Positions 11,117 through 23,774 of a DNA stretch of 64,000 nt are shown here, one piece after another. Position numbers and translations under genes: made by a program. The DNA is from Proales similis (lineage: Eukaryota > Rotifera > Eurotatoria > Ploima > Proalidae). Location of the stretch: NCBI GenBank assembly GCA_019059635.1, contig JAGVRJ010000011.1, forward strand, positions 124,001 through 188,000. Reading direction: 5' to 3'. How positions within the stretch are numbered: position 1 is the first letter of the stretch; each line of letters begins with the position of its first letter. The notes beneath the pieces were generated by a model. That model ran no database searches and was not told where the DNA came from. It saw only the letters and a list, made by a program, of their open reading frames with translations.

Positions 11117-13728
11117 CTAGATATTGGGTGGAGGCGATGTGCTAGAGAAGGAGATCAGCGGCTGATTGGAGGACGCGATCGAAGATGAAGAAGAAGGTGA
11201 AATGTCGCCGTATGCGGTCCCTTGTGGAGCTTTGAGCACCATCACGGCCGGGTTGCAAAAGTGAAGCGACGCGTCAGAATTCGGCTGAATCAAAATGAAC
11301 TGCTGTCCGTGCTGGTGATGCAGCGTGGACAATTGGTGCTGTAAATGCTGCTGCTGCTGCTGCAGTTGGGGCTTGATCAAAGTGAACTGGTCATTTTCGC
11401 GCGATATTGTTTCGTAGTAGTGGTGCGGGTTGCTGCCCTCGGCGTAGTGGTTCGCCGACGGCGCTCGCTGTTGAAAGTAGTTTCTGACCAGCTCCATCTT
11501 GACTCCTGCCGATGCGCCATCGATACGCGTTCTGCTAAGCGTTTCATAGGGCAGCGCGCCCTCCGCCAACTGGCTACCTCCCAGAGTGTAGGCCATCGGA
11601 ATCTTCACATACGAGTCGGCGTTCGACGAGAGCGTCCTGTTTGCGATGCCGTCCGCGCGGCTGCCGCGTAGCATTGTGCTGGTGCGGTACGAACTGAACT
11701 CGCCCGCTCTCTCCAGCGTTTCTTTTTTCAATTTTTCTCGCTTCCGGTAAAAGTTGATGAGGCAAAAAGCGTTCAGAGCGATCAGCATGAGTGAGATTGC
11801 TGTAACAATTGCAATCACAAGCGCTAGAGATAAATAATCGAAATAAGTGATCTGCTGGAAACGATAAAAAAACGACGACTCAACTTACCGATTTCTTTGT
11901 TTCCTATTTGAGCTTGAGTACGATGCTCGGTCAGATCGGTTTCGACTTCAATTCTTTCGTTTTCTGGCATGGTTTCGGGCACGCTGTTCAAAGTGGGAAT
12001 CGGAGAGCTGACGTACTGAACAGTAACGATCGTCGGCTCGTTTGTCATTGCACCAGTTCGGCTGATCGAACTTGAAACTGGACTGCTGCTTGTTCGGCTC
12101 GTAGATGTCGATACGGAAGGAGAAGAGAATATCTGGGCCGACGAGCCACATGCAACTCGAATGAGCCGTTTGCTGTTGACTGCCGGCAACACTGGCGGGC
12201 TGATTAAAGCATCAAACTCACAAATGTATGCCTGTTTGAGTTGACAGGAGGTCTGCTGCCAGCTTCCAACCAATTTGCTCATGCAATCACTGTGGCTGTC
12301 GGCTGTTGAGTTTGAGAGCTGAATGTTCAGCTCTTCGATATTTGATGCGGCCATGTCAATGCGGGTCCAGTAGCTGGGTCTTAGCTGGCTCAATTGTCCA
12401 GAGACGAGACTATCGTCCACAAGATAGTCGTTTATTCGATCGAACAAGAGCTGGTTAAGCTGCTCGTCTTGAACGAAATGGTCTATGGCCAGTAGCCGGC
12501 CGCCGCTCAAGCGGCACGATTGTTCGGCCTCGTACTGGTTTAGTTTGGACTCGAACTTTGTGTCGCCAAAGTACTTTATGCATTTGCTCGAGTTAAAACG
12601 AACAGTGCCGAGTGGACACTTGCTTTCTAAACGACCGGACATTTCGTTAATTGGACCAGTGAGAGAGAGGCGGGCAATCGCTTTGACGCTTACCGAGCAC
12701 TGGGGAGATTTTCAATAGGAAACCGCGTCGCGATATTGCGTCATCGGTCGTAAAGTTCAGTCGCAGCTGGTGGCCGCGTGCGCCGAATTCTTTGAATTTT
12801 TTTATTTGTCCGCACATTTTCAGTCGGCTCTCGTCCGACTCGACGGCCAAAAAGTCTTTGCGACATGCGTCCAGTTCATAATCCTCCAAGTCAAATTCAT
12901 AGGCCTGAGGGAGAGAGGAGATTGAAAATTAGCATTGGCCAAAGCTCGAGGCGTCAAATGAGTCTCTTACGCTAAAAGCCAAATTCATCGGCTGCGGGGG
13001 CTGACGTGTGTCCTGCTCAAGCCGGACGTAGTCGAGCGTGCATGAGCAGTTGTCTAGATTGTTGGCATACTCGTCCGGGTAGTCGGGCGTGGTGAGGTAA
13101 AAAGAGCCGAAGCGTGAAGCCAGACGGCCATGCTGGGCGGAAGCGTCTAGAACAAACAGCTCATTGTTCGAGCAGACGTCCAGTTTCTTACTGCCCGGGA
13201 TACATTCGTAAGCAACGTTCAAGTAATTGCTCTGGTTCTTGCAGGTGTGAAGGTACTGCGATTCGAGCTGAATCTCACACTCGTTGCGGCCGTTGCATTC
13301 GTTTGACAGGTAGTCTATGTTGACTAAACAGTCGTTGGCTCGCACCTGACATTCGCCCGTCTGACTCACTCCATATTGAGCGAGGCCGATGAATATGAAG
13401 TCGTTGAGATTATTGCACTTGAGCCGCATACGCTTTGAGCTGGCTCGATCAGGCTGGTCGCCGCGCTCGAATAGATCTGGCTCAAAGTCACGCGCGATTG
13501 AATAGGAGCCTACGAACGGCTCGTACGGTTGTCGGTCGTTTTGGCTGGGTCGAGTGCACTCTGTTTGTCTCTTCCAGCCAGTGGTGCCCTCCAAGCTGCC
13601 GGGTGCTATGTACGAAGCGAAACTGAGATTAGGAACGAAGCTTATCACGGAAACAGGGCGTCTGCGTCATTACCTGAGGCGAGCATCGCTATGTAAAAGA
13701 AGAAGCAGGCGATCGAGTACGAATGCAT
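11117..13728 (-). CDS. SUEL lectin - CUB - C-type lectin single-pass membrane receptor
   Basis: Five exons close in phase: 13674-13728, 12971-13605, 12694-12904, 11889-12626 and 11117-11823, giving 781 residues. The ATG at 13728 opens a signal peptide (MHSYSIACFFFYIAMLAS). Next comes a SUEL/rhamnose-binding-type galactose lectin domain (about residues 65-145: MRLKCNNLND, CNGRNECEI, YLNVAYECIP). A CUB domain follows, split over exons 2-3 (DNCSCTLDYVRLEQD, then AYEFDLEDYELDACRKDFL and MCGQ), then a C-type lectin-like domain starting SKCPLGTVRFNSSKCIKYFG. A Ser/Thr-rich stalk leads to one TM helix (LVIAIVTAISLMLIALNAF) and a cytoplasmic tail of about 210 residues with Tyr sites and Gln/His runs. 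It is probably a cell-surface glycan-binding or adhesion receptor (inference). I do not recognise a named orthologue. Confidence 0.87.
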
Positions 13729-16700
13729 TTTTCTCTCTGTTCAATCGGATGGCATCAGCCCGCTTTATATGTGTCACTCTATCTAGTAGGCAGAGAGAGC
13801 GAGAAAGAAAGTGATTAGATTAAATTTGCGTTTGAAAGGGCGACAAGGTGCCAATTGGCTTTTCGTTTGTGTCACAGAAAAAAAAAACTGTGAACTGTTA
13901 AGTTGACACGCAAATAAGAAGAACACAGTAGCCAAGTCGAGTCAAGTTGGCAGGTAGCGAGCCAGTCACCAGGCGAGAGTCAGTTAGACCAAGAAGCGCA
14001 GTCTGTTTGCGTAAACAAAGCACCTTTGTGCACAAACAGACTCGACGAACAGAACAAAATAAAGAGAGAAAGAAAAATAGCAAATGTGCTTGACTGGAAC
14101 TGTGCTTATTTGTTAAAATAAATGCAGTAATCCAATTTGGCCACTCGTTAAGCGCTCGAGAAAACAGAGCAGCAGCAGCAGTAGAGGGCGGAGAGCAACG
14201 GATTAGGTTTCGTAATATGTAAATTAAATGTCGTCGTTTAAATCTCATTGAGTAGGCAAGTGGATCTCGTTGTCAGAGAGCGAACGGTCATCTGCAGAAG
14301 CACCAGCAGGAGTCGAACGCATTAGGGGCGGGCAAAACCGATCGACAACAACAGCAGCAGCAGCAGTACCAGCAGTGCGAAAACACGCTACTGATTTGAA
14401 TAAATATTTGAGAAAATATTTGGCATCGAGATGGCAATAAAGCAAATCGAATGAATATTTGCCCAGCCAGGTAATTAATTCGCCTCTCTGATGAGGTGCA
14501 ACATCGTACCCGAGTGCCGGAGCTGCAGTAGTGTTTACTCGTCCGGTCAGTTTTAATTACGACTAATCATAAAAAATAACAATTAGGAGCGACTAGAGAG
14601 CGTCCCTGTCTACTCGCTCTCTCTTCATCACTGGTTCGCTCTTGGTCACTGATGTCTAATTCTCAATGGCTCGTTTGCTCTCTGAATGTCTATTCGAACA
14701 AAGTTGACCATGACTGGCCGCGATCATCTGCGCATCACACCGAGGGGACAGAAACGAGCAGAATTGAGGACGAGCGAGGCCAACAAAAAGAAATAGATTC
14801 ATCGGGCACGCTCGACTGAACATTCCAGGTTGACAGATCGGACTCGTTAGTTTGAGAATACAAATCGTTTGCCTGAGCAAACGAGCCAGAAGATAACGAG
14901 CTTTTCATCGACACACATTTCTCATTTATCTGGTTGCTGCTCTGGCTGCCTGTCTACCTGACTGCCTGTACATTCCTTCTTCCTGCGCAAACAAGCTGAA
15001 AGATAAGAAGAAGAAGAAGAAGAAGAAGAAGAGTTTAAATCGTGCAGTGTCGATAGCGCGGAAGTGATTGCATCGTTCGTCTTTAGGTCCGAGTAAATCT
15101 CGCGACGGTGGGAAACTCTGGAGTGTAAACACAGTCACAATAAAGAACCAAAAGCTATTTGCTCAGCTTAAACGTGCACACAGAAAAAAAAAAGAACCAA
15201 AAGTTGGTGCTGCCCACTCGAACTGAACGAATGGGCAAACAAAGCAACAAAATGAGAGAAGTAAACGAATATTGGTTATTTAAGGGTCGAAACTCGAGCA
15301 GATTGGAAATAATGGCTGAATGAATGAGGCACAGTAAACACACACCTAAGCACAAACATAGACACGTCTGACGAGTGGCCGTCCGGCGGCAGCAGTGGCT
15401 CAGGCCTGTGCAGATTAGTGAAGCTTAGACGCAACCAACATGCTGGCCAGAGGGCGTTCGTCTAAAGGATTGGCCAACAGCGACTGCCTTCTTTTTTCAT
15501 CCATGATGATGATGATGTGAGTCTCATCATCAATAGAAACGCAGATCGTCTAGGCTTAACGCTCGACAATATGCAGCAGCAATAGCGCCACGCTGGGCGC
15601 CATTCACTAAACGCTCCAAATAGAAAGCACAATGAAAGAATTGTGTGCAGACTCAGGTCGAGCCAAGGCCCAAGCTCGTCGAGCCCAGCCGAGACTGACT
15701 TATTCATTTAATTCGGCGCTGTTGATTAATTAGAGTGAAGAGGCAGATACTACTGGTTGTGCAGAAACGACCTGGACGGCCGTGGCGGCTATACCGCTTT
15801 CATTCATCACCGGGCCGACCCGAGCGCGCTCATTGTTCGCTTCTGGTCGGTTGGCGGTAACAAGCTAGAAGCATCGAATTGAGGGGCGGCAAAGCAATAC
15901 ACAAATTAGAAACAGCGCTTTTAGGACTGTTCTGATGTACTGATGGCTGGAGGCGAATTAATCGAATTTCATTGAAGACTCATGTTTCACACAGACGCGC
16001 ACACACACACAAAGACAAGCACTTGAAGAACTAAACGATCATGGGGCCAAGTAGCGAGTGAACAAGATGGCCAGTCGCCGTCTGTTTTCATTCGGTGCGC
16101 GTTAGCCAGCGCGCGTGAGGCAGGATAACGCTGCTGCTGTCGTTTAATCCCTTCAAAGAAGAAAGCGACTACCGACGCTTACGTAAATCTAAAGCGAGCG
16201 TCTGTCCAAAGCTTTGACTGTAATTAGGCGAGAGACGACGCACAAGCACGTACACTGTGTGTGTGTGTGTGGTGGGCGCGCGCGCGCGCTTCAGGATGAA
16301 ATGTTTTTAAATCGGATTTTTCGCGACGTTCCATTTCCTGCGGCCATTCACATCGTTTACCTTTAATATTCAAATGAATTTATGGCCGCTTTAGAGGCAG
16401 GCGAAGAGAAGCGAATGTGTCGGCCGCTTGTTTGCTGTGCAAGAGGCATGCGCTGCTCTTCATGCTCAATTAACTTATCCTTTCAGTGGTCACCGCCTGG
16501 CATTGTACGCTCGTTCGATTGTTTGTTGAGAAATAAAAAAAAAAAAGAGTAGAAAGTAAGCGTGCGTGTGCATTGACGTTTAATTGCGCTCCCATAAAAA
16601 AAGGAAACATACAGGCAATCAGTAAATGGTCAATTGTTGAAATAAAGGCGCGTTTGTTTAAAGAGTTAATAAACGCTAAATGGAAAGGAGCCTTGGCCGG

Positions 16701-19268
16701 CTACAAACGCAATCGACCGCCGGGTCATAAATTCAATGCGAAGGAAACTGGTGCCGGTTATGGATCAGTCGGTGGGTGAATGGATCGGTCGACTGCCTGT
16801 GGGGGCCGTCTGAAAGCCATGCCGCGTACCTCAACCGAGTAAAGTTCACTATTTGCATACCAGGCCGGTGTGCGCCAGCATTTAAGCGACATGACTCCGA
16901 CTGAGCCGATAGCTGACAGACAGGCGGCTTATTGGCCGCCATCTAGACCGCACGCTCGCTTAATCTGCATTAACGACGACGAGCACGACGGCTAGAGTTA
17001 AACACGAGCATCAATGAAATATAAATTCCAAACAAAAACAAGCGATGCGCTGCGGGCGATTAACGGCAGGCTCTCCAATATGGCTAGTTAGAGATGGATA
17101 GAAATCGAAGCGAAAGAAATCGACAGAGAGAGAGAGAGCGCTGGAGGGGTCGGAAAGCAAATGACCGATTGAGTAGTCAGTAAAGCAATGAAATGGGCGA
17201 ATAGACGAGATGGCAGCTGACCTTGCGCGACACACGCACAGACACGCGCGCCCATACAAGCACACATACACACGAAGAGAGCGAGCAAATGGACGGAGGA
17301 GCGCAGCATGCGAGCTTCACTCGATTGACAGATCATCATAAGCTCTAGAAGAACATACGGCCGAAAATGCTACACAAGTCAACTCATTTGCGCAGAGTGC
17401 ATGTCCATCCGACCGCCTGCCCGAGCGGACGCGCCTGATTCGCTGATCTGACCAAGCGAGCAAATGAAGCATGAAGTTATTCGAAGCAAATTGTTTTTTT
17501 TTCGCTCTAATCTAATCAGAGAGTTGGCGTACACTGCCGACGCTCAATCTGTTGATGACGATGATGGCCCGAGTCAAGTTGAATTGAAGCGCTCATCCTG
17601 TATGTATTAGGGAGAGAGAGAGAGAGGGAGGGCTCTAGGCTTTGCTAAGTAGTAAGAGAGCGAATAGGAGGAGGGACAGGCCGAGCGAAGCAGCGGCGGC
17701 GATGAGACAACTGTCAGACGTCGCTTCTATCCGACTTATCTACTGAGGCGGCGAATGCAATCGATCGTGAACGCGAATTAGGTGCCGTTCGGGCGACTAA
17801 TTTGACGGAAATGATAAATTGAAGGCGTGTGTGTCGGCGATCAGCAGCGGTTCGCAAATCTACAGACTAAAAGGGCAACAGCATTAGGAGCAGCGGCTCA
17901 AGTCACTAAGCGAGCAACATCAACAAAGGAGAAAGAAACAAAACTGTGCCCAGCACTTTACGCTGTCCAACGAGTAAAAAGAAACCGAAATAAATGATTT
18001 GAAAGTAATTAATGAGTTCAGTGGTCAACGCGGCGCAATGAAATAAAACGCGCAACCAGAGAGAGAGAGCAGTAATCTAAACAAGGCATCTTCTAAAGCT
18101 GATCGTGCGGACTTGGAGGAAGAGGGTGGGCGGTTAACCTCCTCATCGAACATTAATCGCCGTTCTCATGCTGTTAATGGCCTCTCTCCGAATTCACATT
18201 AAACATCAATCATCAGCTGCTCACAACCAAGCCAAACACACAGCGGCAGCAATAAAAACAAAACTTGAGCCCTCTAGCTTCGACAGCAGTAGCAGTCATG
18301 GCCCAAACACTCAAACCTATTAAAAAGAATGCCATCACTTCCTTACTCGGCCTTTCGAACGACTTTGAAATTCGATGCAAGCCATTTAATTGTGAATTGT
18401 TTGTGTGCATGTGTGCGTGCTTGTGTATAAAAGAATCGAAGGAGGATGGGATAGTGGTCGCGGTCATTATGATTTATTTGAATTTGATGCTCCCGGACAG
18501 ACCATTTCGATGAATAATTATCTTCATTTCCGACAAGAATGTATTCACATTAAATTAGGCTGGCAGCAGGCGTGTGGGGACCGCTTACTAGAGGTCGGTA
18601 ATAAAGAGATTGCTGGCAGAAATCTACGATATCGAAGAATATAACCGGTCGAACCGAAAAGAGGACGGGTCAGGCCGGTTGGGATTAATAAAGATGTTTG
18701 CTGCCCATGCGGACGTCGTGGTGTTTTATTTGCGCGTCGTGAGCGCAAATATTTGAGAACGATTGCAGCAGGCAGCCAGGCACTGGCCAATCGATCGGGT
18801 TACGGCCTTCTCATTTCTGCAAGCTGCGTCGGTGCCGAACCGACGCTGGCGTCAAGTGCCAATTTGTCGACTCAAAGTGCTTCGCAAAATTTGACTTCAA
18901 TCAGTAGCAAGCTCATTAAAACCTCACTAATGAGTAGTAAGGCGATCGGAGCGCATTTGTTGTTCAGGTGAATAATTGCGCCAAAAGAGGACATAAAGTC
19001 ATTGTTGGAAGAAATAAAATAAAACGAAAAGAAACATTTCTTTGTTTGATTGGCCGCCCCCCTCTTGAGGACATCGTTCATGTCGATCAAAAGGAAGAAA
19101 GTATTGGCGGCTTCAAGTGTTTTTTATTCTCTTAGGAGCATGCAGCCATTTAACATGAGCGTCGACGAAGAAAAAAACATCAAGAGGCCCAAGAAAGTCG
19201 GCGAGCAGGCGCGCACACACACACACAAACACACGCGCGAGCGCGCACATATAGACAAATGAGTGTGC
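13729..19268. other. 5.5 kb gene-free stretch upstream of the lectin receptor
   Basis: By far the longest gap in the window. No frame here shows recognisable protein similarity or a credible exon chain. It contains many simple repeats: CAG-type triplets near 14170 and 14350, an AAG run at about 15006-15031, GT runs near 16255-16271, GA tracts near 17120 and 17610, and CA-rich sequence near 19211-19240. Between them lie stretches rich in TTAATTA-like motifs. A regulatory region for the downstream receptor gene, a non-coding RNA, or a gene I cannot recognise are all possible. Confidence 0.45.
15006..15031. repeat. AAG trinucleotide microsatellite
   Basis: Nearly uninterrupted AAG units inside the 5.5 kb gene-free stretch; read on the minus strand as CTT. 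Seen directly. Confidence 0.9.
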
Positions 19269-22208
19269 TCAATTGGCCTTGGCCGTGCTGCCCGCTTCTT
19301 TGATGGGCTCGGCATCGCGGACCGACGATAGGATCTTATCGAGCTTTGGTATCTCGAGCTCAGCGCCCTTTGGACCTTCTTGGCCTTTCTTTTGCTTTGG
19401 CTTCTTGCGCAAGTTGGGCGAGAGCTTGAAGCTCATCACGTTGCCCCTAAAATCGACGCGCGAAATCAATTGCGAATGCGTTTAGCCATCTTAATTACGT
19501 GTGACAGCCGATATTAATTTGCTCTTACTTGTCATCGCCAACGATCAATATCGGATAAACTGGGTTAAATGCCACGTGGGTCAGCTTTCCTTTCTTCTTT
19601 TGTACCACAGTTTGCTCGCACACAGGCTCGTATTTGTTCACGTTCAAATCGAACACAAACACCTTGCCATCGGCGGTCACCGCAGCGAACACTGTCGAAG
19701 AGTAGGGCGCCCACGCGACATCGCCCACCGCACTGCCGAGGTCATATGTGAACAGTGGCTCCCTTTTTTTTTCAAAAGGCGCAAACAAATTAATCACTTA
19801 AACTCAAACTTGATCAAAAACCAGCCGACCTGTACTCATGGTCCCAGATTTTCACGGTCCAGTCGGCCGAGCATGTCATGAACACTTTCGGATGGTAGGA
19901 GTTCCAGCACACTGAATAGACGGCCATGTGATGCGCGTCATACGTCTCAAGGAATTGATTCTTGTACGCTTTGGAGCATTTCATAACTTTGCCTTCCTCG
20001 GTGCAGACCAAAAACAGCTGCTCGTGCTGATGATTAAAATCAAAGCAGGTGCCCGATTCAAAGACAGGCGCCAGCTCAGAGCCCTTTGATTGATCCGCTT
20101 GGTCGGTCCCGCCGCCTAGCAACAGCACGTCCGAGTGTACCAGTTCGCTTTTGTTTATGGTCCAGCAAACCACTCGGCCGTCGGACGAAACAGAGAAAAA
20201 GTTCATGTTTCCGTCCAGATCGTCTTTTTGCCACTTGACCTGCCAGACAGGATCAGTGTGCTTGCCGACTGTTGAGTTGCTCGTGTAGCGGGCAGACGCG
20301 CTCTTTTCTGCGCTGTTGAACACCGCCACTGATCCGTCGTAGTAGCCGGCCGCGATCAAGTTCGGATATGAATCGTGAATGTCCAGACTCATCACGCCCA
20401 CGTCCGTGTAATAGACCGTCTCTGGGTACGATGGGTTCTTGAGCGAGAAGAGCAGAATAATGCCGTTCGACTGCTTCAAGAAATCGTCTAGTTTCGTTTA
20501 AAAGGAATTGAGCAAAAGCGAAAGACTGAGACGGACGTCCACGGCTTACATGAGCCGAACGCGACGGCAAACAAGTCGGGATATCGTTTATTCCAGGCGA
20601 GAGCAGTCACACTCAACTTGCGCGCCTTCTCGAACCAAAAACGCCACAGAGGCAGGAGTGTGCCCTCTTGCTCCCTGAACTCGTCCGCTTCGTCTTCGTA
20701 ATATTTAAAATCTTGCGCAATCTCGTCAAATGTGTTCTGGTTGACCATGCGCTCCAATATGCGGGCGGCGTTGGTCACCCGATCCAGCTCGTGTGCCTTT
20801 GAAATATTTAGTACAAAGTGAAAAAAAAGAACTAGTCAAGCACCAATCTACCATCACGTGGTGGTTTGTTCGCTTCTCTTTTCTCGTCTCGTGAGATTTG
20901 GACTGCTTTTTGTTTTTCTGTTTTGGTCACACAAATGCACGAGCGATCGATGAATTAAAATGCGACTAGTAGAACAGAAAATGCGAGTTGCAACCTGTTG
21001 CTGCTGCTCAAAGTCTTCGGTATAGGCGTCGAATATCTCCCATTGGGTGGCGTTGGACGAGAAGGTGAGCCTTGGCGGCGGCTCGGTCATGGTCGCCCGG
21101 TCTCTGTTCGGATTGTTGTAGGTCTGCGAGGCGCGCTCGCTGAAATTGAACTGATTGGTGAGCTTCTTCTCGCCGCCTTTTCCTTGTTTTTCGCTTTCTT
21201 CGTCGTCAGCACCTCCAGCATTTTCTGCCTCATCCCTGCGCTCCTCTTCACCTTCTTTCTCCGTGTCGTGGCCTGTTTTATTGATTGCGCGTTGAAATTT
21301 CTGACAATTTTGCCAAGTTGTAAGATACTCACTCGCATCGACTTTCTTCGACTCGTCCTGTCTCCTGGCTTCTTCTGAGTCTTTCGGAATCAGATGGCCG
21401 TCTATTTGAAAGTGAACCGAAAGCTGTTCAATGTGCGGAATGGGCCTAAACACGCGATCCTAAGCGAAATTGGTCAAGTCTGTTCACTAGCACGCGAGCA
21501 CGCGTCCAAGTGCTTACCTTATGGCTAAATCGAACAATGTTCTGCGGTGCGTTTGGATTATTCGCTTTCAAGATTCTGGTGTGCTCCTCTTTAAGCTCCT
21601 GAAATCGGCGATTGACGCTGGAGAGAGAACGTGATATTGAACGAGCTTAGACATCTACCGCTTCGGTTAGTTGGAGTTGATCGTCCGGCTTGAGCAGAGG
21701 CCGACTCTCCCAAGTGACGTCCTCGTCATCTTGTTCGTTTTCCTTTTGAAGTTAGTTCGCCTCTTGAACACATGGACCCAATCGCAGAGTATTAGCTTCA
21801 AACAAACCCTGGTCGATGGAAGTGTTCGTGCGCCTACTCCATGCGGTCGGCTCAGACCTCCCTAAAAAGAAAACGAACAGCATTAGAGCGATAAATACCA
21901 GCAAAAGTAGCAACAAGTCTTAGAAGCAAGCGTTAGAGAGGTGAGAAACAGGCGAGACAAACAGCTTGTGCAGCGGCGTGAGATGATCAATGCAGAACTA
22001 TGAGCTAGAAAGGAGCTTCATGCCAAACAGGTTTACTTACTGATTGGGTTGGAGCGATCGATTTCTGTACGACACAATACACAACAGAAGACAAATTCGA
22101 TAGCAAACAAATTCAACCATTGAGGGCTAAGTGATTTGGAAGGTTTTTCTAGTTTACCCGAGGATTGCTCGCATTACGTCCTGACGCGTTTGTGGTGCTC
22201 ATAGGCAT
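19269..22208 (-). CDS. DNAI1: Axonemal dynein intermediate chain 1 (outer dynein arm)
   Basis: Intermediate chain of outer-arm dynein, needed to assemble the motor on ciliary and flagellar doublets. Eleven exons close in phase: 22158-22208, 22041-22064, 21808-21861, 21659-21742, 21518-21598, 21333-21459, 20995-21272, 20550-20796, 19830-20487, 19529-19762 and 19269-19446, giving 671 residues (human about 699). Diagnostic blocks include [47 protein letters not shown], and WD-repeat blocks [22 protein letters not shown] and [19 protein letters not shown]. The C-terminus is the basic [16 protein letters not shown] segment. Exon 2 is a 24-nt microexon. The extreme N-terminal exons rest only on phase-compatible splice sites; the rest is firm. 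Confidence 0.95.
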
Positions 22209-23774
22209 CTTGTGTTCAATTCAGCGTTTCTCGTTTGTACTTTGAGAAATGTTTTGAATTTTACTATTTTGGGTCTGTTTGGATTTGGGCTAATTTCACT
22301 CGCCTGGTTAATAGGTCTCTCGGGCTGCGCGCATCAGCCAGTTTATCCAAAACGCATCAGTATCCATGGCGACCCGAGCCTACCCTCCGCAAGTAGAAAG
22401 CGTAGTCGCTAGAGAGCATAGAGTCGGCCCAACTGACTGATCTTTTCCCATCGGCATTCGTTGCGGTTTGAAGCAACAGCTGCTGCATTCCTATCGACCG
22501 CCCTTCTACTCAAGCTGGCGATGTGATAAACGAATGACAAACTAGTCCTCCTCCTCTCTCTCTCTCTCCCCCAATTCGCTGAATACCTTGTTCGCGCATA
22601 GAATACTATCTGCTTTCTTTTTTCCACAGAGTTCCACCGAATTTTACATAAAAAATTGCTAGATAAGATAAGAAGAGGCCAAGTGAATGGGCTGAAACGG
22701 GAGGGAACGAATGGCCTGGGAGTGATCTAAATTAGACTGCGCGAGTCAACATATTCGTGCATCGCCACAGCCCCATCATCTCTGTTGACATACGAGGGTG
22801 TTTGCCAACAGGTGACAATGTGACGAGTTGGCGTCGGCATTCTAAAAACATGCCAAATTTATCCAAGCGATTTCACAATCGGATAAGCATGACAGCCAGC
22901 CAGTTAAGCGATTGGCCCGCAGTCCGAGTGGGCATCTTATGCTTATAAGAGGGCACTTGGAGAGATGGAGCTTACTCGCCCACAGTACTCTAACAGTTCT
23001 AATGGTTGCATAATTATCGCCGGCCCTGGGTCATTCGTGCGTGTATAAATTAATTAATTAGTTGAAGACTACTAACGGGCGCTTTCAGTCGAGGTGCCGG
23101 CAACTAGCGGCCAAACCCACCGCCAGCGAGGTTTCTTTTTCTTTGTTTTTTTTTATTTATTAAACCGAGCAGAGATTAGACAAGAAGAACAGATGGGAAC
23201 ATGTTGGCTCACAAGATGAGATAACAAGCACATCTTTGTCACGTCGAGAGCATATGCGCTACATTTGCGGCCACTCTAGTCGTCATATAAGCAGAAAGCG
23301 GGCCGGTGCGATTCGCCTCTTTTGAAATATTCGAGGCGGCGATGGCCTGACCTAGCCTGCCGGGCGAACATTCCTCATAGCCTAGTTCGCCTGCTCTGAG
23401 AATAAGCTCTCTCTCCCCCCTCCTCACTTCTTTCTCTCTCTCTCTCATTCGCTCAATAAGAGCAATGGATTTGTTCATGAATTGCATAATTTAAGGCATC
23501 TCGGACGCAAGTGAGCATCGTCGAGCCAAATTAGCTCGAGATTTGGCTTGAGCCTATTCACATTGGCATGTTCGGCCAGCTCGCATCTCACTCAAATCCT
23601 CCCTGTTTAAAGCCGATCATTGAACTTTAGAAGGCCACGTGCTCATCTTTTAGTTTATTGGCTACCGGCTGTAGATAGTTCAGCGTTGGCCACGCTACGC
23701 TGGCGCGAGAAGCGAATAAGAAAGAAAGAAATTAATGCATTCGCTATTTGTCTGAGTGCGGTCCACTCTGGCAA
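22209..23774. other. Divergent intergenic region between DNAI1 and TBC1D25
   Basis: 1.57 kb between two divergent start codons, so it should hold both promoters. A CT-rich tract lies at about 22545-22570 and again at about 23408-23450. An A/T-rich TTAATTAATTAATTAG block lies near 23050. No coding exon recognised. Confidence 0.5.
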
